From Mucilaginibacter achroorhodeus (GTDB lineage Bacteria > Bacteroidota > Bacteroidia > Sphingobacteriales > Sphingobacteriaceae), in contig NZ_VOEI01000008.1 in the NCBI RefSeq assembly GCF_007846095.1, forward strand, positions 93,002 through 157,001: 64,000 nt of DNA. Direction: 5' to 3'. Position numbers and translations under genes: made by a program. Of the stretch, positions 25,071-33,360 are shown in pieces. The notes under the pieces were generated by a model. The model did no database searches, was not told the origin of the DNA, and was given only the letters and a program-made list of their open reading frames with translations. Position 1 is the first letter of the stretch. Every line of letters begins with the position of its first letter.

Positions 25071-27026
25071 ATGATCACCAAATCAACTATCGACCGTATA
25101 ATGGAAGCCACAGATATTGTGGAGGTGATAGGAGAATTTGTGCAGTTGAAGAAACGCGGTGCCAACTTTATTGGCCTCTCCCCTTTTGTGAACGAGAAAA
25201 CGCCATCGTTCACGGTGTCGCCGGCAAAGGGCATTTTCAAAGATTTTTCATCGGGTAAGGGCGGCAGCGCGGTTACCTTTTTGATGGAGCTGGAGAAATT
25301 CACCTATCCCGAAGCGCTTAAATGGCTGGCTAAGAAGTACAGCATAGAGATAGAGGAAACGGTTGAAAGCAAAGAGAACCGCGAGGAAGATAACCGCCGC
25401 GAGAGCCTGATGATCGTATCGGCATATGCGGCTAAGTTTTTCCACGAGAGCTTGCTGGAAACCGATGAGGGCCAAAGCATAGGGCTAAGCTATTTTAAGG
25501 AACGCGGCTTTAGCACCGAGACCATTAAAAAGTTTGAGCTGGGTTACTCACCCGACCAGTGGGAAGCTTTTACCGGGCAGGCACTTAAAGAAGGCTACCA
25601 GGAAGAGTTTTTAGTTGATAGCGGGCTATCTGTTAAACGTGACAACGGCAGTTTGTACGACCGTTACCGCGGCCGCGTAATGTTCCCTATCCATAGCTTT
25701 ACAGGCAGGATTATTGCGTTTGGGGGGCGTACACTAAAAAAAGACAAGAACGTACCAAAATACGTTAACTCGCCCGAGTCTGAGATCTACCATAAGTCAA
25801 ACGTACTATATGGCCTCTATTTTGCCAAGCGTGCCATTCGCGACGAGGATAACTGCTACCTGGTAGAGGGCTATGCCGACGTGATATCCGTGCACCAGGC
25901 CGGTATCGAGAACGTAGTTGCCTCATCCGGAACTTCACTTACTGTTGAGCAGATTCGCCTTATCGGTCGCCTCACCAAAAATATCACCATTTTATACGAT
26001 GGGGATGCGGCGGGTATTAAGGCATCCCTCCGCGGGCTGGATATGATATTGGAAGAAGGGCTTAATGTAAAAGTAGTGCTCTTCCCTGATGGACACGACC
26101 CGGATTCGTTTGTGCAGCAGTTTGGCACCAGCGTTTTCAAGAAGCATATTGAGGATAATAAAAAAGATTTCATCCTCTATAAAACCGATATCCTGCTTAA
26201 GGATGCCGGTAATGATCCGATTAAAAAAGCTACCGTTATACGCGAGATAGTTGAGAGCATCTCTAAAATACCTGATTCTATAAAGGCATCGGTGTTTATC
26301 AAGGAGTGCAGTATGCAGCTACAGATAGATGAGCGCGCACTGCTATCAGAGCTGAACAAGATGCGCCAGGCCAAGGCCAAAAAGGATCACGAGAAAAGCG
26401 AAAAGACCACTACCTATCGCCCTGAACTATCCCCGGAAGATGCTGCCTTATTTGGCGAACAACCCGATGTTGCCGAAGCTGCACCAAAGCCCGAAAAGGA
26501 ATCTGACACGCAGGAAAAAGAGATCATCCGCCTGTTGTTGCTGTACGGTAACAAAATGATAGACTGGGATGGCATTGCCAATACTTACATCGGCCCGTTT
26601 ATGGTGGCCGAGTTGAGTGATGTTGAATTTGAGCAGCCAGTTTGCAAGGAATTTTTAGAAATTTACCGCCAGGAAGTAGAGAACGGCGTGCTGCCCGATG
26701 AACAGTTCTTCATTCATTCGCAGGATAAAAACCTGGTCGACCTTACTGTTAACCTGTTAGCCAACAAGTACATGCTAAGCGAAAACTGGCTGGAGATGCA
26801 CAAGATCTTCGTGCCCGATGAACAGGCCAACATGAAGGCAACCATCCTTGGGGCTATCTTTCACCTTAAAAAGCAAAAGGTTGGCAAGATACTGGAGAGC
26901 CTGCGCAAGCAACTGCAAACCACCACAGAAGCCGCCGACCAGGAAATTCTGCTGAACCAGTACATGCACATGAAAAAGGTAGAAAAGCATATATCTGATT
27001 ATCTTGGTTCGGTTATATTGAAATGA
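25071..27026 (+). CDS. dnaG: DNA primase lacking the zinc-ligand residues
   Basis: A 651-residue replicative primase. The N-terminal domain is clearly DnaG-like (VQLKKRGANFIGLSPF, NEKTPSFTVSPAKGIF), but the four zinc ligands are replaced: S37 and V40 instead of Cys and His, D58 and S61 instead of two Cys. The catalytic RNA-polymerase domain and TOPRIM fold are intact (YLVEGYADVISVHQAG with the glutamate; TILYDGDAAGIKAS with DGD). The C-terminal helicase-interacting part is present. Synthesises RNA primers at the fork. First gene of a run with 27027 and yraN. Confidence 0.95.
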   Translation: MITKSTIDRIMEATDIVEVIGEFVQLKKRGANFIGLSPFVNEKTPSFTVSPAKGIFKDFSSGKGGSAVTFLMELEKFTYPEALKWLAKKYSIEIEETVESKENREEDNRRESLMIVSAYAAKFFHESLLETDEGQSIGLSYFKERGFSTETIKKFELGYSPDQWEAFTGQALKEGYQEEFLVDSGLSVKRDNGSLYDRYRGRVMFPIHSFTGRIIAFGGRTLKKDKNVPKYVNSPESEIYHKSNVLYGLYFAKRAIRDEDNCYLVEGYADVISVHQAGIENVVASSGTSLTVEQIRLIGRLTKNITILYDGDAAGIKASLRGLDMILEEGLNVKVVLFPDGHDPDSFVQQFGTSVFKKHIEDNKKDFILYKTDILLKDAGNDPIKKATVIREIVESISKIPDSIKASVFIKECSMQLQIDERALLSELNKMRQAKAKKDHEKSEKTTTYRPELSPEDAALFGEQPDVAEAAPKPEKESDTQEKEIIRLLLLYGNKMIDWDGIANTYIGPFMVAELSDVEFEQPVCKEFLEIYRQEVENGVLPDEQFFIHSQDKNLVDLTVNLLANKYMLSENWLEMHKIFVPDEQANMKATILGAIFHLKKQKVGKILESLRKQLQTTTEAADQEILLNQYMHMKKVEKHISDYLGSVILK

Positions 27027-27293
27027 ATGAAATACACTTACCTAATCCTTTCTCTCATTATAGAAGCTATAGGTATTTGGCTTGCGAGGGAACATCCTGA
27101 GATAATAACACCTCCATTTATAATACTGCTTTTTCTAATCCTTGGTATAAGTCTTAAAGTGTTGAGTAGGCACCAACATAAAGAACTGAAAAACCTGAGT
27201 TGGGGTTTGTTTATTGGAAGTTTAATTCATTTGGCGATAGGCATAGGCATCGTCCTTTACGTATTATTTTTATTCCGTAATATCGCTGACTAA
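27027..27293 (+). CDS. Small membrane protein, 88 aa
   Basis: The start codon follows the dnaG stop directly. The protein is mainly hydrophobic, with three membrane segments (YLILSLIIEAIGIWLA, PFIILLFLILGISLKVL, GLFIGSLIHLAIGIGIVLYV) and short charged loops. No family is recognised. Its last base overlaps the yraN start, so dnaG, this gene and yraN are likely translated from one transcript. The base composition is more AT-rich than its neighbours. Confidence 0.65.
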   Translation: MKYTYLILSLIIEAIGIWLAREHPEIITPPFIILLFLILGISLKVLSRHQHKELKNLSWGLFIGSLIHLAIGIGIVLYVLFLFRNIAD

Positions 27294-27661
27294 TGGCAAC
27301 CCACAACGATCTCGGCAAACAGGGCGAAACACTTGCCAAAGCGTTTTTAGAAGCTTCGGGGTATGAGATATTGGATGAGAACTGGGTTTTCGGCAAAGCA
27401 GAGATAGATCTTATTGCTTATAAAAACAAGGTGATTATATTTACCGAAGTAAAAGCGCGCAGCGGCACAGGATTTGGCCTGCCCGAGGATTTTGTTGATA
27501 CCCGTAAGCAGAACTTACTGGCTCAAGCTGCCGACGAATACATTTATTTAATGAACCATAACGGAGAAGTGAGGTTTGATATAATATCTGTGCTTTTTAA
27601 CCGTAATAATACCCATACCATAAAACATATCGAAGATGCCTTTTGGCCTTCTGCCACCTAA
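27293..27661 (+). CDS. yraN: YraN/UPF0102 family endonuclease-like protein
   Basis: A 122-residue protein with the Holliday-junction-resolvase-like fold. LGKQGETLAKAFLEASGYEI, NWVFGKAEIDLIAYKNKVIIF with the D/E of the nuclease core, and TEVKARSGTGFGLPED with the E-x-K motif follow the PF02021 pattern. Biochemical function is unproven. It overlaps the preceding gene by one base. Confidence 0.9.
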   Translation: MATHNDLGKQGETLAKAFLEASGYEILDENWVFGKAEIDLIAYKNKVIIFTEVKARSGTGFGLPEDFVDTRKQNLLAQAADEYIYLMNHNGEVRFDIISVLFNRNNTHTIKHIEDAFWPSAT

Positions 27662-27667
27662 CAAAAA

Positions 27668-28753
27668 ATGGATAAAAAATTAGTGCTTTTGGCCTTTGCG
27701 GGTTCTTTGCTTGCTTACGGCTGCCATACTGATACAGATAATGCCCAGCAAGACCTTACCGTTAGCCCCGATGCCGGCACCACTTACAAAGCCGGTCAGC
27801 AGGTTGAGATAAAGGTAAATTTCCCGAAGGATGCAAAAGTTGATTCTGTGGTGTACCTGGTTGATAGCACCCGCATCGGTTCAAAAAAAGACCAGACCGG
27901 CGTTACGCTAAAAACAGATAGCCTTAGCTTAGGCGCACGCACCATCACTGCCAAGGTTTACCAACCCGGTTCTGCCGCACAAGATGTTACAACCAACATC
28001 GTGTTACTACCGGCCAAAGCACCCGAGGAACTGACGTTTACCGTAGAAAAGGTTTTTCCGCATGATACCAGTCTTTACACCGAAGGCTTGATATATGACA
28101 ACAACGGCTTTTATGAAAGCAGCGGTGGTTATGCCCAACCTCCAGCCGGTGTGCCGGCCGATGGCCAGTCTAAATTGGTAAAAACGACCCTGCCAAGTGG
28201 CAAAATTGTTCAGCAGAAAATGATCGACCCTAAAGTATTTGGCGAAGGAATTGTGGTTATCGGCGATAAGATAATGATGCTTACCTGGAAAGAAAAGATA
28301 GGCTACGTTTTTGACCGCAAGACGTTTGATCTGAAAAACACCTTTAATAACAACGTGGGTGTTGAAGGCTGGGGCATGACCTACGATGGTAATAAGATCT
28401 ACATGGATGATAGCACCAACCGCATCTGGTTCCTGAATAAGGACACTTATCAGCAAACCGGCTATATTGATGTTTATGATGATAAAGGGCCTGTTAACGA
28501 GATCAACGAGTTGGAATATATTGATGGTAAGATCTATGCCAACGTATACAACACAGAAAACATCCTGGTGATAGACCCAAAAACAGGTGCGGTATTGCAG
28601 CGTGCTAACATGGCTGATATGTACCCGGCAAGCAAGCGTAACATTGAGGCCAATGTGCTTAACGGCATCGCTTATGACAAAGCCACCAAGCGCATCTTTG
28701 TTACCGGCAAAAAATGGGATAAGCTGTTCCAGGTTAAGTTCAGCAAAAAATAA
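27668..28753 (+). CDS. Glutaminyl-peptide cyclotransferase (glutamine cyclotransferase family) lipoprotein
   Basis: A 361-residue exported protein. The lipobox SLLAYGC puts the anchor cysteine near residue 19. Residues about 30-105 form an Ig-like domain, and the remainder is a five-bladed beta-propeller of the plant-type glutaminyl cyclase family (VFPHDTSLYTEGLIYDNNGFYES; EGWGMTYDGNKIYMDDSTNR; INELEYIDGKIYANVY; EANVLNGIAYDKATKRIFVTG). This enzyme would convert N-terminal Gln into pyroglutamate on envelope proteins. A terminator follows. Confidence 0.9.
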   Translation: MDKKLVLLAFAGSLLAYGCHTDTDNAQQDLTVSPDAGTTYKAGQQVEIKVNFPKDAKVDSVVYLVDSTRIGSKKDQTGVTLKTDSLSLGARTITAKVYQPGSAAQDVTTNIVLLPAKAPEELTFTVEKVFPHDTSLYTEGLIYDNNGFYESSGGYAQPPAGVPADGQSKLVKTTLPSGKIVQQKMIDPKVFGEGIVVIGDKIMMLTWKEKIGYVFDRKTFDLKNTFNNNVGVEGWGMTYDGNKIYMDDSTNRIWFLNKDTYQQTGYIDVYDDKGPVNEINELEYIDGKIYANVYNTENILVIDPKTGAVLQRANMADMYPASKRNIEANVLNGIAYDKATKRIFVTGKKWDKLFQVKFSKK

Positions 28754-28754
28754 C

Positions 28755-28783
28755 AAAAGAGGCAGCCATCGGGCTGCCTTTTA
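28755..28783 (+). terminator. Terminator of the glutaminyl cyclase gene
   Basis: Perfect stem ggcagcc (28761-28767) / ggctgcc (28772-28778), followed by tttta, two bases after the stop codon region. Confidence 0.8.
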
Positions 28784-28842
28784 CGTTCATGAGGATTCGG
28801 AGCACGAACGTGAACATAGTTGTGAGATGCAACCCCGTTTCA

Positions 28843-28874
28843 TTTGCACTTTACAACATTATTATTCATCTTTG
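28843..28874 (+). promoter_or_regulatory. Promoter of the SAM-riboswitch/metH transcript
   Basis: A -33 box TTTG at 28843-28846, 20 bases, then CATCTTTG at 28867-28874 (one mismatch to TAnnTTTG). The predicted transcription start is near 28880, which is exactly where the riboswitch begins. Confidence 0.65.
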
Positions 28875-28878
28875 CACT

Positions 28879-28990
28879 GCTTATGGAGAAAGACGGAGGG
28901 ATTAGACCCTGCGATGTCTTAGCAACCTGTTACTTAACAAGGTGCTACATTCTACCCGGATCAGCAATACTGCCCGGGACAGATAAGTGA
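28879..28990 (+). ncRNA. SAM-I (S-box) riboswitch
   Basis: The conserved core is visible: P1 strand cttat at 28880-28884, gacggagggattagaccct (28893 onwards), gatgtcttagcaacctg, aaggtgcta, and the closing P1 strand ataag at 28983-28987. The order matches the S-box consensus (kink-turn, SAM-binding core and P3-P4 hairpins). It lies upstream of metH and senses S-adenosylmethionine to reduce methionine synthesis. A U-tailed terminator is not obvious downstream; the expression platform may act on translation or use the quasi-palindrome F. Confidence 0.93.
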
Positions 28991-29031
28991 AAGTCAACCG
29001 TTAACACCCCGACTTTTCGAAATAAGTCTAC

Positions 29032-29134
29032 GTAGTATCAAGTAATTAGTATCAAGTATCAGGATTTTTTCTTGTGCAAGATATGATATGGTATCCATGC
29101 GGTACTTGCTACTTGATACTCGCTACTTGATACC
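29032..29134. repeat. Quasi-palindromic intergenic element, locus F
   Basis: Left arm 29032-29063 (gtagtatcaagtaattagta...) is complementary to 29101-29134 (ggtacttgctacttgatact...). The words and order are those of locus E. The element lies within the riboswitch leader and ends 5 bases before the metH start codon. Confidence 0.8.
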
Positions 29135-29139
29135 GAAAA

Positions 29140-32100
29140 ATGGACATTAGAAAAGAACTACAGAAACGCATCCTGGTAATTGACGGGGCAATGGGCACCA
29201 TGATACAGCGGTACGAACTAACGGAAGCTGATTTTCGTGGGGAGCGTTTCCGTGATCATCCGTCAGACCTTAAGGGCAACAACGACCTGTTGAACCTTAC
29301 CCGCCCGGATGTAATTAAAGCTATACACAAAGAGTACCTGGAGGCCGGTGCCGATATCATCGAAACCAATACTTTCAGCACCCAGCGCATTTCCCTGGCA
29401 GATTATCACATGGAAGAGCTGGGTTATGAGCTAAGCTACGAGGGTGCCCGCCTTGCCCGCGAAGCTGCTGATGAATACACTGCTCTTACGCCCGATAAAC
29501 CACGTTTTGTGGCCGGTGCGGTTGGCCCCACCAACCGTACGGCATCGTTATCACCTGATGTAAACGACCCGGGTTACCGTGCCGTTACTTTTGATGACCT
29601 GGCCGAGGCCTACTATGAGCAGGTACGCGGTTTGGTTGATGGCGGATCGGATGTACTGCTGGTTGAAACCATTTTCGATACACTGAATGCCAAAGCGGCA
29701 CTATTTGCGATAGATAGATATAAACAGGAATGTTTGGCTGCCGGTAAAGATTACGCAGCTTTCCGCCCTGCAGGTGGCATCATGATCTCCGGAACGATTA
29801 CCGATGCATCGGGCCGTACCCTGTCGGGCCAAACGGTTGAGGCTTTCTGGAACTCGGTTAGTCATGCTAATTTATTGTCGGTTGGTTTAAATTGTGCCTT
29901 GGGTGCCCGCGAAATGCGCCCGCACTTAGAGGAGTTATCTGAAAAGGCTGGTGTGTTTATTTCAGCCTACCCTAACGCAGGTCTGCCTAACGAGTTTGGT
30001 GCCTACGATGAAACCCCGCACGAAACCGCCCACCAGGTTGACGACTTTATAAAAGCTGGTCTGGTAAATATTGTTGGCGGTTGTTGTGGTACTACGCCGG
30101 ATCACATCAAATGTATTGCTGATAAAGCGGCGAAATATCCGCCCCGTGCTATTCCGGAGATACAGCCTTATCTGCGCCTAAGCGGCTTAGAAGCTGTTAC
30201 GCTAACGCAGGAGACCAACTTTGTAAACATTGGTGAGCGTACCAACATCACCGGTTCGCCAAAATTCTCTAAACTCATCCTTGCCGAAAATTACGAAGAA
30301 GCCCTTTCTGTTGCCTTGCAGCAGGTAGAAGGCGGTGCCCAGGTTATTGATATTAACATGGATGAGGGGATGATCGACTCTGAAGCCGTGATGGTGAAAT
30401 TCCTGAACCTGGTTGCCAGCGAGCCGGATATTGCCAAACTGCCCATCATGGTCGATTCATCAAAATGGAGCGTGCTGGAAGCCGGCTTAAAGTGTTTGCA
30501 GGGCAAGGGAATTGTAAACTCCATCTCCCTCAAAGAAGGCGAAGAAAAATTTAAAGAATATGCCCGCAAGATATTAAGCTATGGTGCTGCCACGGTGGTG
30601 ATGGCCTTTGATGAGACCGGCCAGGCCGATTCACTGGAACGCCGTAAAGAGATCTGCGAACGCAGCTATCGCATCCTGGTTGATGAGGTTGGCTTTCCAC
30701 CGCAGGATATTATTTTCGACCCTAACATCCTTACCGTTGCAACCGGTTTGGAAGAACATAACAACTACGCGGTAGACTTTATTGAGGCTACCCGCTGGAT
30801 AAAACAAAACCTGCCGCATGCAAAGGTAAGCGGTGGGGTGAGTAACATTTCCTTCTCGTTCCGCGGTAATAACGTGGTGCGCGAAGCCATGCACTCGGCC
30901 TTCCTTTACCATGCCATAAAAGCCGGCCTGGATATGGGTATTGTTAACGCCGGTATGCTGGAGGTGTACGAGCAGATCCCGAAAGACCTGTTAGAACTGG
31001 TTGAGGATGTATTGCTTAACCGTCGCCCCGATGCTACCGAGCGCCTGGTTGAATTTGCCGATACTATCAAGAGCAAAGGCAAGGAAGTGGTGCGTGATGA
31101 AGAATGGCGTAAAGGTTCTGTTGAAGAACGCCTGTCGCACTCTCTGGTAAAAGGTATTGTAGAGTACCTGGATGCCGATGTGGAAGAAGCCCGCCAGAAA
31201 TATCCCCGCCCGCTGGAAGTAATTGAAGGCCCGCTGATGGATGGCATGAACATCGTTGGTGATCTGTTTGGTGCCGGTAAAATGTTTTTGCCCCAGGTGG
31301 TAAAATCGGCTCGTGTAATGAAAAAGGCGGTGGCTTACCTGCTGCCGTTTATCGAAGCCGAAAAGCAACGCATTATCGATGCCGGTGGCGATAGCAGCGG
31401 CGGCCGTGCAAATGCAGGCAAAGTACTGATGGCTACCGTAAAAGGCGACGTGCACGATATTGGCAAAAACATTGTGGGCGTGGTATTGGCCTGTAATAAC
31501 TTTGAGATCATCGATCTCGGGGTGATGGTGCCTGCACAAAAAATTATAGAAGAAGCAAAGAAACAGGATGTAGATATCATCGGCCTCAGCGGCTTGATCA
31601 CCCCATCATTAGATGAGATGGTGCATTTTGCCAAAGAGATGGAGCGCGAAGGTTTTACCATTCCGCTGATATTGGGTGGTGCCACTACATCGCGTATCCA
31701 TGCAGCTGTTAAGGTTGCGCCGCATTATTCGGGCGCTGCTATCCACGTGCTGGATGCATCGCGCAGTGTAACGGTTTGCAGCAGCCTGATGAACAAGGAC
31801 ACCCGCGATAGCTACATCCAGGGTATAAAAGATGAATATGCTAAAGCCCGCGAAGCCCATGCCAACAAGAAAAGCGACAAGCGTTTTGTAAGCATTGAGG
31901 AAGCACGCGCGCAAAAATTTCAGATAGATGTGAACGCTGTGGCACCTGCGCCAGGCTTTTTAGGCACAAAAGTATTTGAGTCCGTCCCGCTTGAGGAATT
32001 GGTGCCGTATATCGACTGGACACCGTTCTTCCATACCTGGGAGTTGCGTGGCAGCTATCCAAGGATATTCGAAGATAAGTTTGTAGGCGATGAAGCCAAA

Positions 32101-32856
32101 AAACTATTCGACGATGCGCAGGCATTACTGAATAAAATAGTAGATGAGAAGTTGCTGCGTGCAGATGGTGTTATCGGTTTCTGGCCGGCCAACAGCGTGG
32201 GTGATGATATCGAGATCTATGCCGATGACACCCGCCAGCATTTGTTAGCGAGGATCCATACGCTTCGCCAGCAGAACGAGAAAGTAAAAGGCGAGCCTTA
32301 TTACGCCCTGTCGGATTTTATCGCCCCAAAAGAAAGTGGCGTGGCCGATTACTGGGGAGGATTTGCAGTGACTGCCGGCCTGGGTTGTGATGAACTGGTT
32401 GCGGAATTTGAACGCGACCACGACGATTACAACAGTATTATGGCCAAAGCCCTTGCAGATCGTTTGGCTGAGGCCTTTGCCGAAAAAATGCACGAACTGG
32501 TACGTAAAGAATACTGGGGCTATGCCAAAACCGAGGAGTTGAGCAATACCGATCTGATCAAAGAGGAATACCAGGGGATCCGCCCGGCACCGGGTTATCC
32601 CGCCTGCCCGGACCATACCGAAAAGACGACCTTATTCGAGATATTGAAAGCAGAAGAAAACGCCCACATGCATCTTACCGAAAGCCTGGCCATGACACCG
32701 GCAGCATCAGTAAGCGGTTTCTACTTCGCGCATCCGCAATCAAGATATTTTGGTTTAAATAAGATCAGCAAAGATCAGATTGAAGATTATGCAGTGAGAA
32801 AGAACATGAGCGTGGACACTGTAGAACGCTGGTTAGGGCCTAATTTGAATTATTAA
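29140..32856 (+). CDS. metH: Cobalamin-dependent methionine synthase
   Basis: A 1238-residue four-module enzyme that methylates homocysteine from 5-methyltetrahydrofolate. The homocysteine domain carries the zinc cysteines C252, C315 and C316 (LNCALG; GGCCGTTP). The pterin-binding domain starts near residue 365 (FVNIGERTNITGSPKF). The cobalamin domain has DVHDIGKNIV with the axial His772. The activation domain has RPAPGYPACPDHTEK near residue 1150. Length equals the family norm. Controlled by the SAM-I riboswitch; metF follows, interrupted by the four-helix-bundle gene. Confidence 0.98.
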   Translation: MDIRKELQKRILVIDGAMGTMIQRYELTEADFRGERFRDHPSDLKGNNDLLNLTRPDVIKAIHKEYLEAGADIIETNTFSTQRISLADYHMEELGYELSYEGARLAREAADEYTALTPDKPRFVAGAVGPTNRTASLSPDVNDPGYRAVTFDDLAEAYYEQVRGLVDGGSDVLLVETIFDTLNAKAALFAIDRYKQECLAAGKDYAAFRPAGGIMISGTITDASGRTLSGQTVEAFWNSVSHANLLSVGLNCALGAREMRPHLEELSEKAGVFISAYPNAGLPNEFGAYDETPHETAHQVDDFIKAGLVNIVGGCCGTTPDHIKCIADKAAKYPPRAIPEIQPYLRLSGLEAVTLTQETNFVNIGERTNITGSPKFSKLILAENYEEALSVALQQVEGGAQVIDINMDEGMIDSEAVMVKFLNLVASEPDIAKLPIMVDSSKWSVLEAGLKCLQGKGIVNSISLKEGEEKFKEYARKILSYGAATVVMAFDETGQADSLERRKEICERSYRILVDEVGFPPQDIIFDPNILTVATGLEEHNNYAVDFIEATRWIKQNLPHAKVSGGVSNISFSFRGNNVVREAMHSAFLYHAIKAGLDMGIVNAGMLEVYEQIPKDLLELVEDVLLNRRPDATERLVEFADTIKSKGKEVVRDEEWRKGSVEERLSHSLVKGIVEYLDADVEEARQKYPRPLEVIEGPLMDGMNIVGDLFGAGKMFLPQVVKSARVMKKAVAYLLPFIEAEKQRIIDAGGDSSGGRANAGKVLMATVKGDVHDIGKNIVGVVLACNNFEIIDLGVMVPAQKIIEEAKKQDVDIIGLSGLITPSLDEMVHFAKEMEREGFTIPLILGGATTSRIHAAVKVAPHYSGAAIHVLDASRSVTVCSSLMNKDTRDSYIQGIKDEYAKAREAHANKKSDKRFVSIEEARAQKFQIDVNAVAPAPGFLGTKVFESVPLEELVPYIDWTPFFHTWELRGSYPRIFEDKFVGDEAKKLFDDAQALLNKIVDEKLLRADGVIGFWPANSVGDDIEIYADDTRQHLLARIHTLRQQNEKVKGEPYYALSDFIAPKESGVADYWGGFAVTAGLGCDELVAEFERDHDDYNSIMAKALADRLAEAFAEKMHELVRKEYWGYAKTEELSNTDLIKEEYQGIRPAPGYPACPDHTEKTTLFEILKAEENAHMHLTESLAMTPAASVSGFYFAHPQSRYFGLNKISKDQIEDYAVRKNMSVDTVERWLGPNLNY

Positions 32857-32860
32857 TATG

Positions 32861-33355
32861 GTGCGAGAGTTTGGAGCGAGGAGCGGGATAGAGGAAAAAA
32901 AGGTGCGGGATGGTGGTGCGAGAAGCGAGAGGTAAAGGGATTACTGGAGATAAATTATAATATGATATTTACTGATTTAGAAGCATGGAAAGAGGCACGG
33001 CTATTAGTGAAAATGGTTTATACTTGCCTTCTGCATTTTCCAAAAGATGAAATATATGGTTTGCAATCACAAATAAAGCGATCAGTTATTTCTATCCCTT
33101 CAAATATCGCTGAGGGTTGCGGACGCAGTCACCCTAAAGACATTGTACGATTCTTTTTTATAGCGCGTGGTTCTGCCTACGAATTAGAAACTCAATTATA
33201 TTTATCTTTCGATTTAGAATTCATTGAAGCAGACATTTTGAAAGAGCTTTTGAACAAATTAACAAGAGTAAGAATTCTGTTAGCAGGATTGATTAATCAA
33301 CAAAAAGCACTGATAGTAAACTAAACCGCTCCTTAACTCTCGATCCCCGCTCTAC
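32861..33355. mobile_element. IVS-like element: four-helix-bundle gene between quasi-palindromic arms, locus G
   Basis: Word repeats at 32861-32932 (gtgcgagagtttggagcgag, gagcgggatagagg, gtgcgggatggtg, gtgcgagaagcgagagg) face inverted words at 33326-33355 (ccgctccttaactctcgatc, cccgctctac). The complement of the right arm contains gagcgggga and tcgagagttaaggagcgg, both matching left-arm words. The only gene between them is the S23-type four-helix-bundle ORF. The unit separates metH and metF and ends 5 bases before metF. Confidence 0.6.
32962..33324 (+). CDS. Four-helix-bundle protein (23S rRNA intervening-sequence/S23 family, Avd-like)
   Basis: A 120-residue helical protein with the family signature: FTDLEAWKEARLLVKMVY at the start, YGLQSQIKRSVISIPSNIAE and GCGRSHPKDIVRFFFIARGS in the centre, YELETQLYLSFDLEFI near the end. 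Homologues occur inside intervening sequences of 23S rRNA genes in Leptospira and Coxiella and, as Avd, in diversity-generating retroelements; their molecular role is not established. Base composition is distinctly AT-richer than the flanking met genes, which suggests transfer. It sits between the inverted arms of locus G. Confidence 0.9.
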   Translation: MIFTDLEAWKEARLLVKMVYTCLLHFPKDEIYGLQSQIKRSVISIPSNIAEGCGRSHPKDIVRFFFIARGSAYELETQLYLSFDLEFIEADILKELLNKLTRVRILLAGLINQQKALIVN

Positions 33356-33360
33356 AAATC

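Noticed and set aside
28007..28756. A 249-codon minus-strand open frame across the glutaminyl cyclase gene
   Set aside because: It is fully antisense to a well-recognised gene, has no start context, and its translation has no family-like features. It reflects codon bias of the sense gene. The same holds for the long antisense frames in metH (30991-31539), the GT2 gene (55082-55720) and asnS (23413-23808).
32962..33324. Evidence for a real 23S rRNA intervening sequence
   Set aside because: There is no 23S rRNA sequence around it; the gene lies between metH and metF. Only the similarity of architecture is kept.
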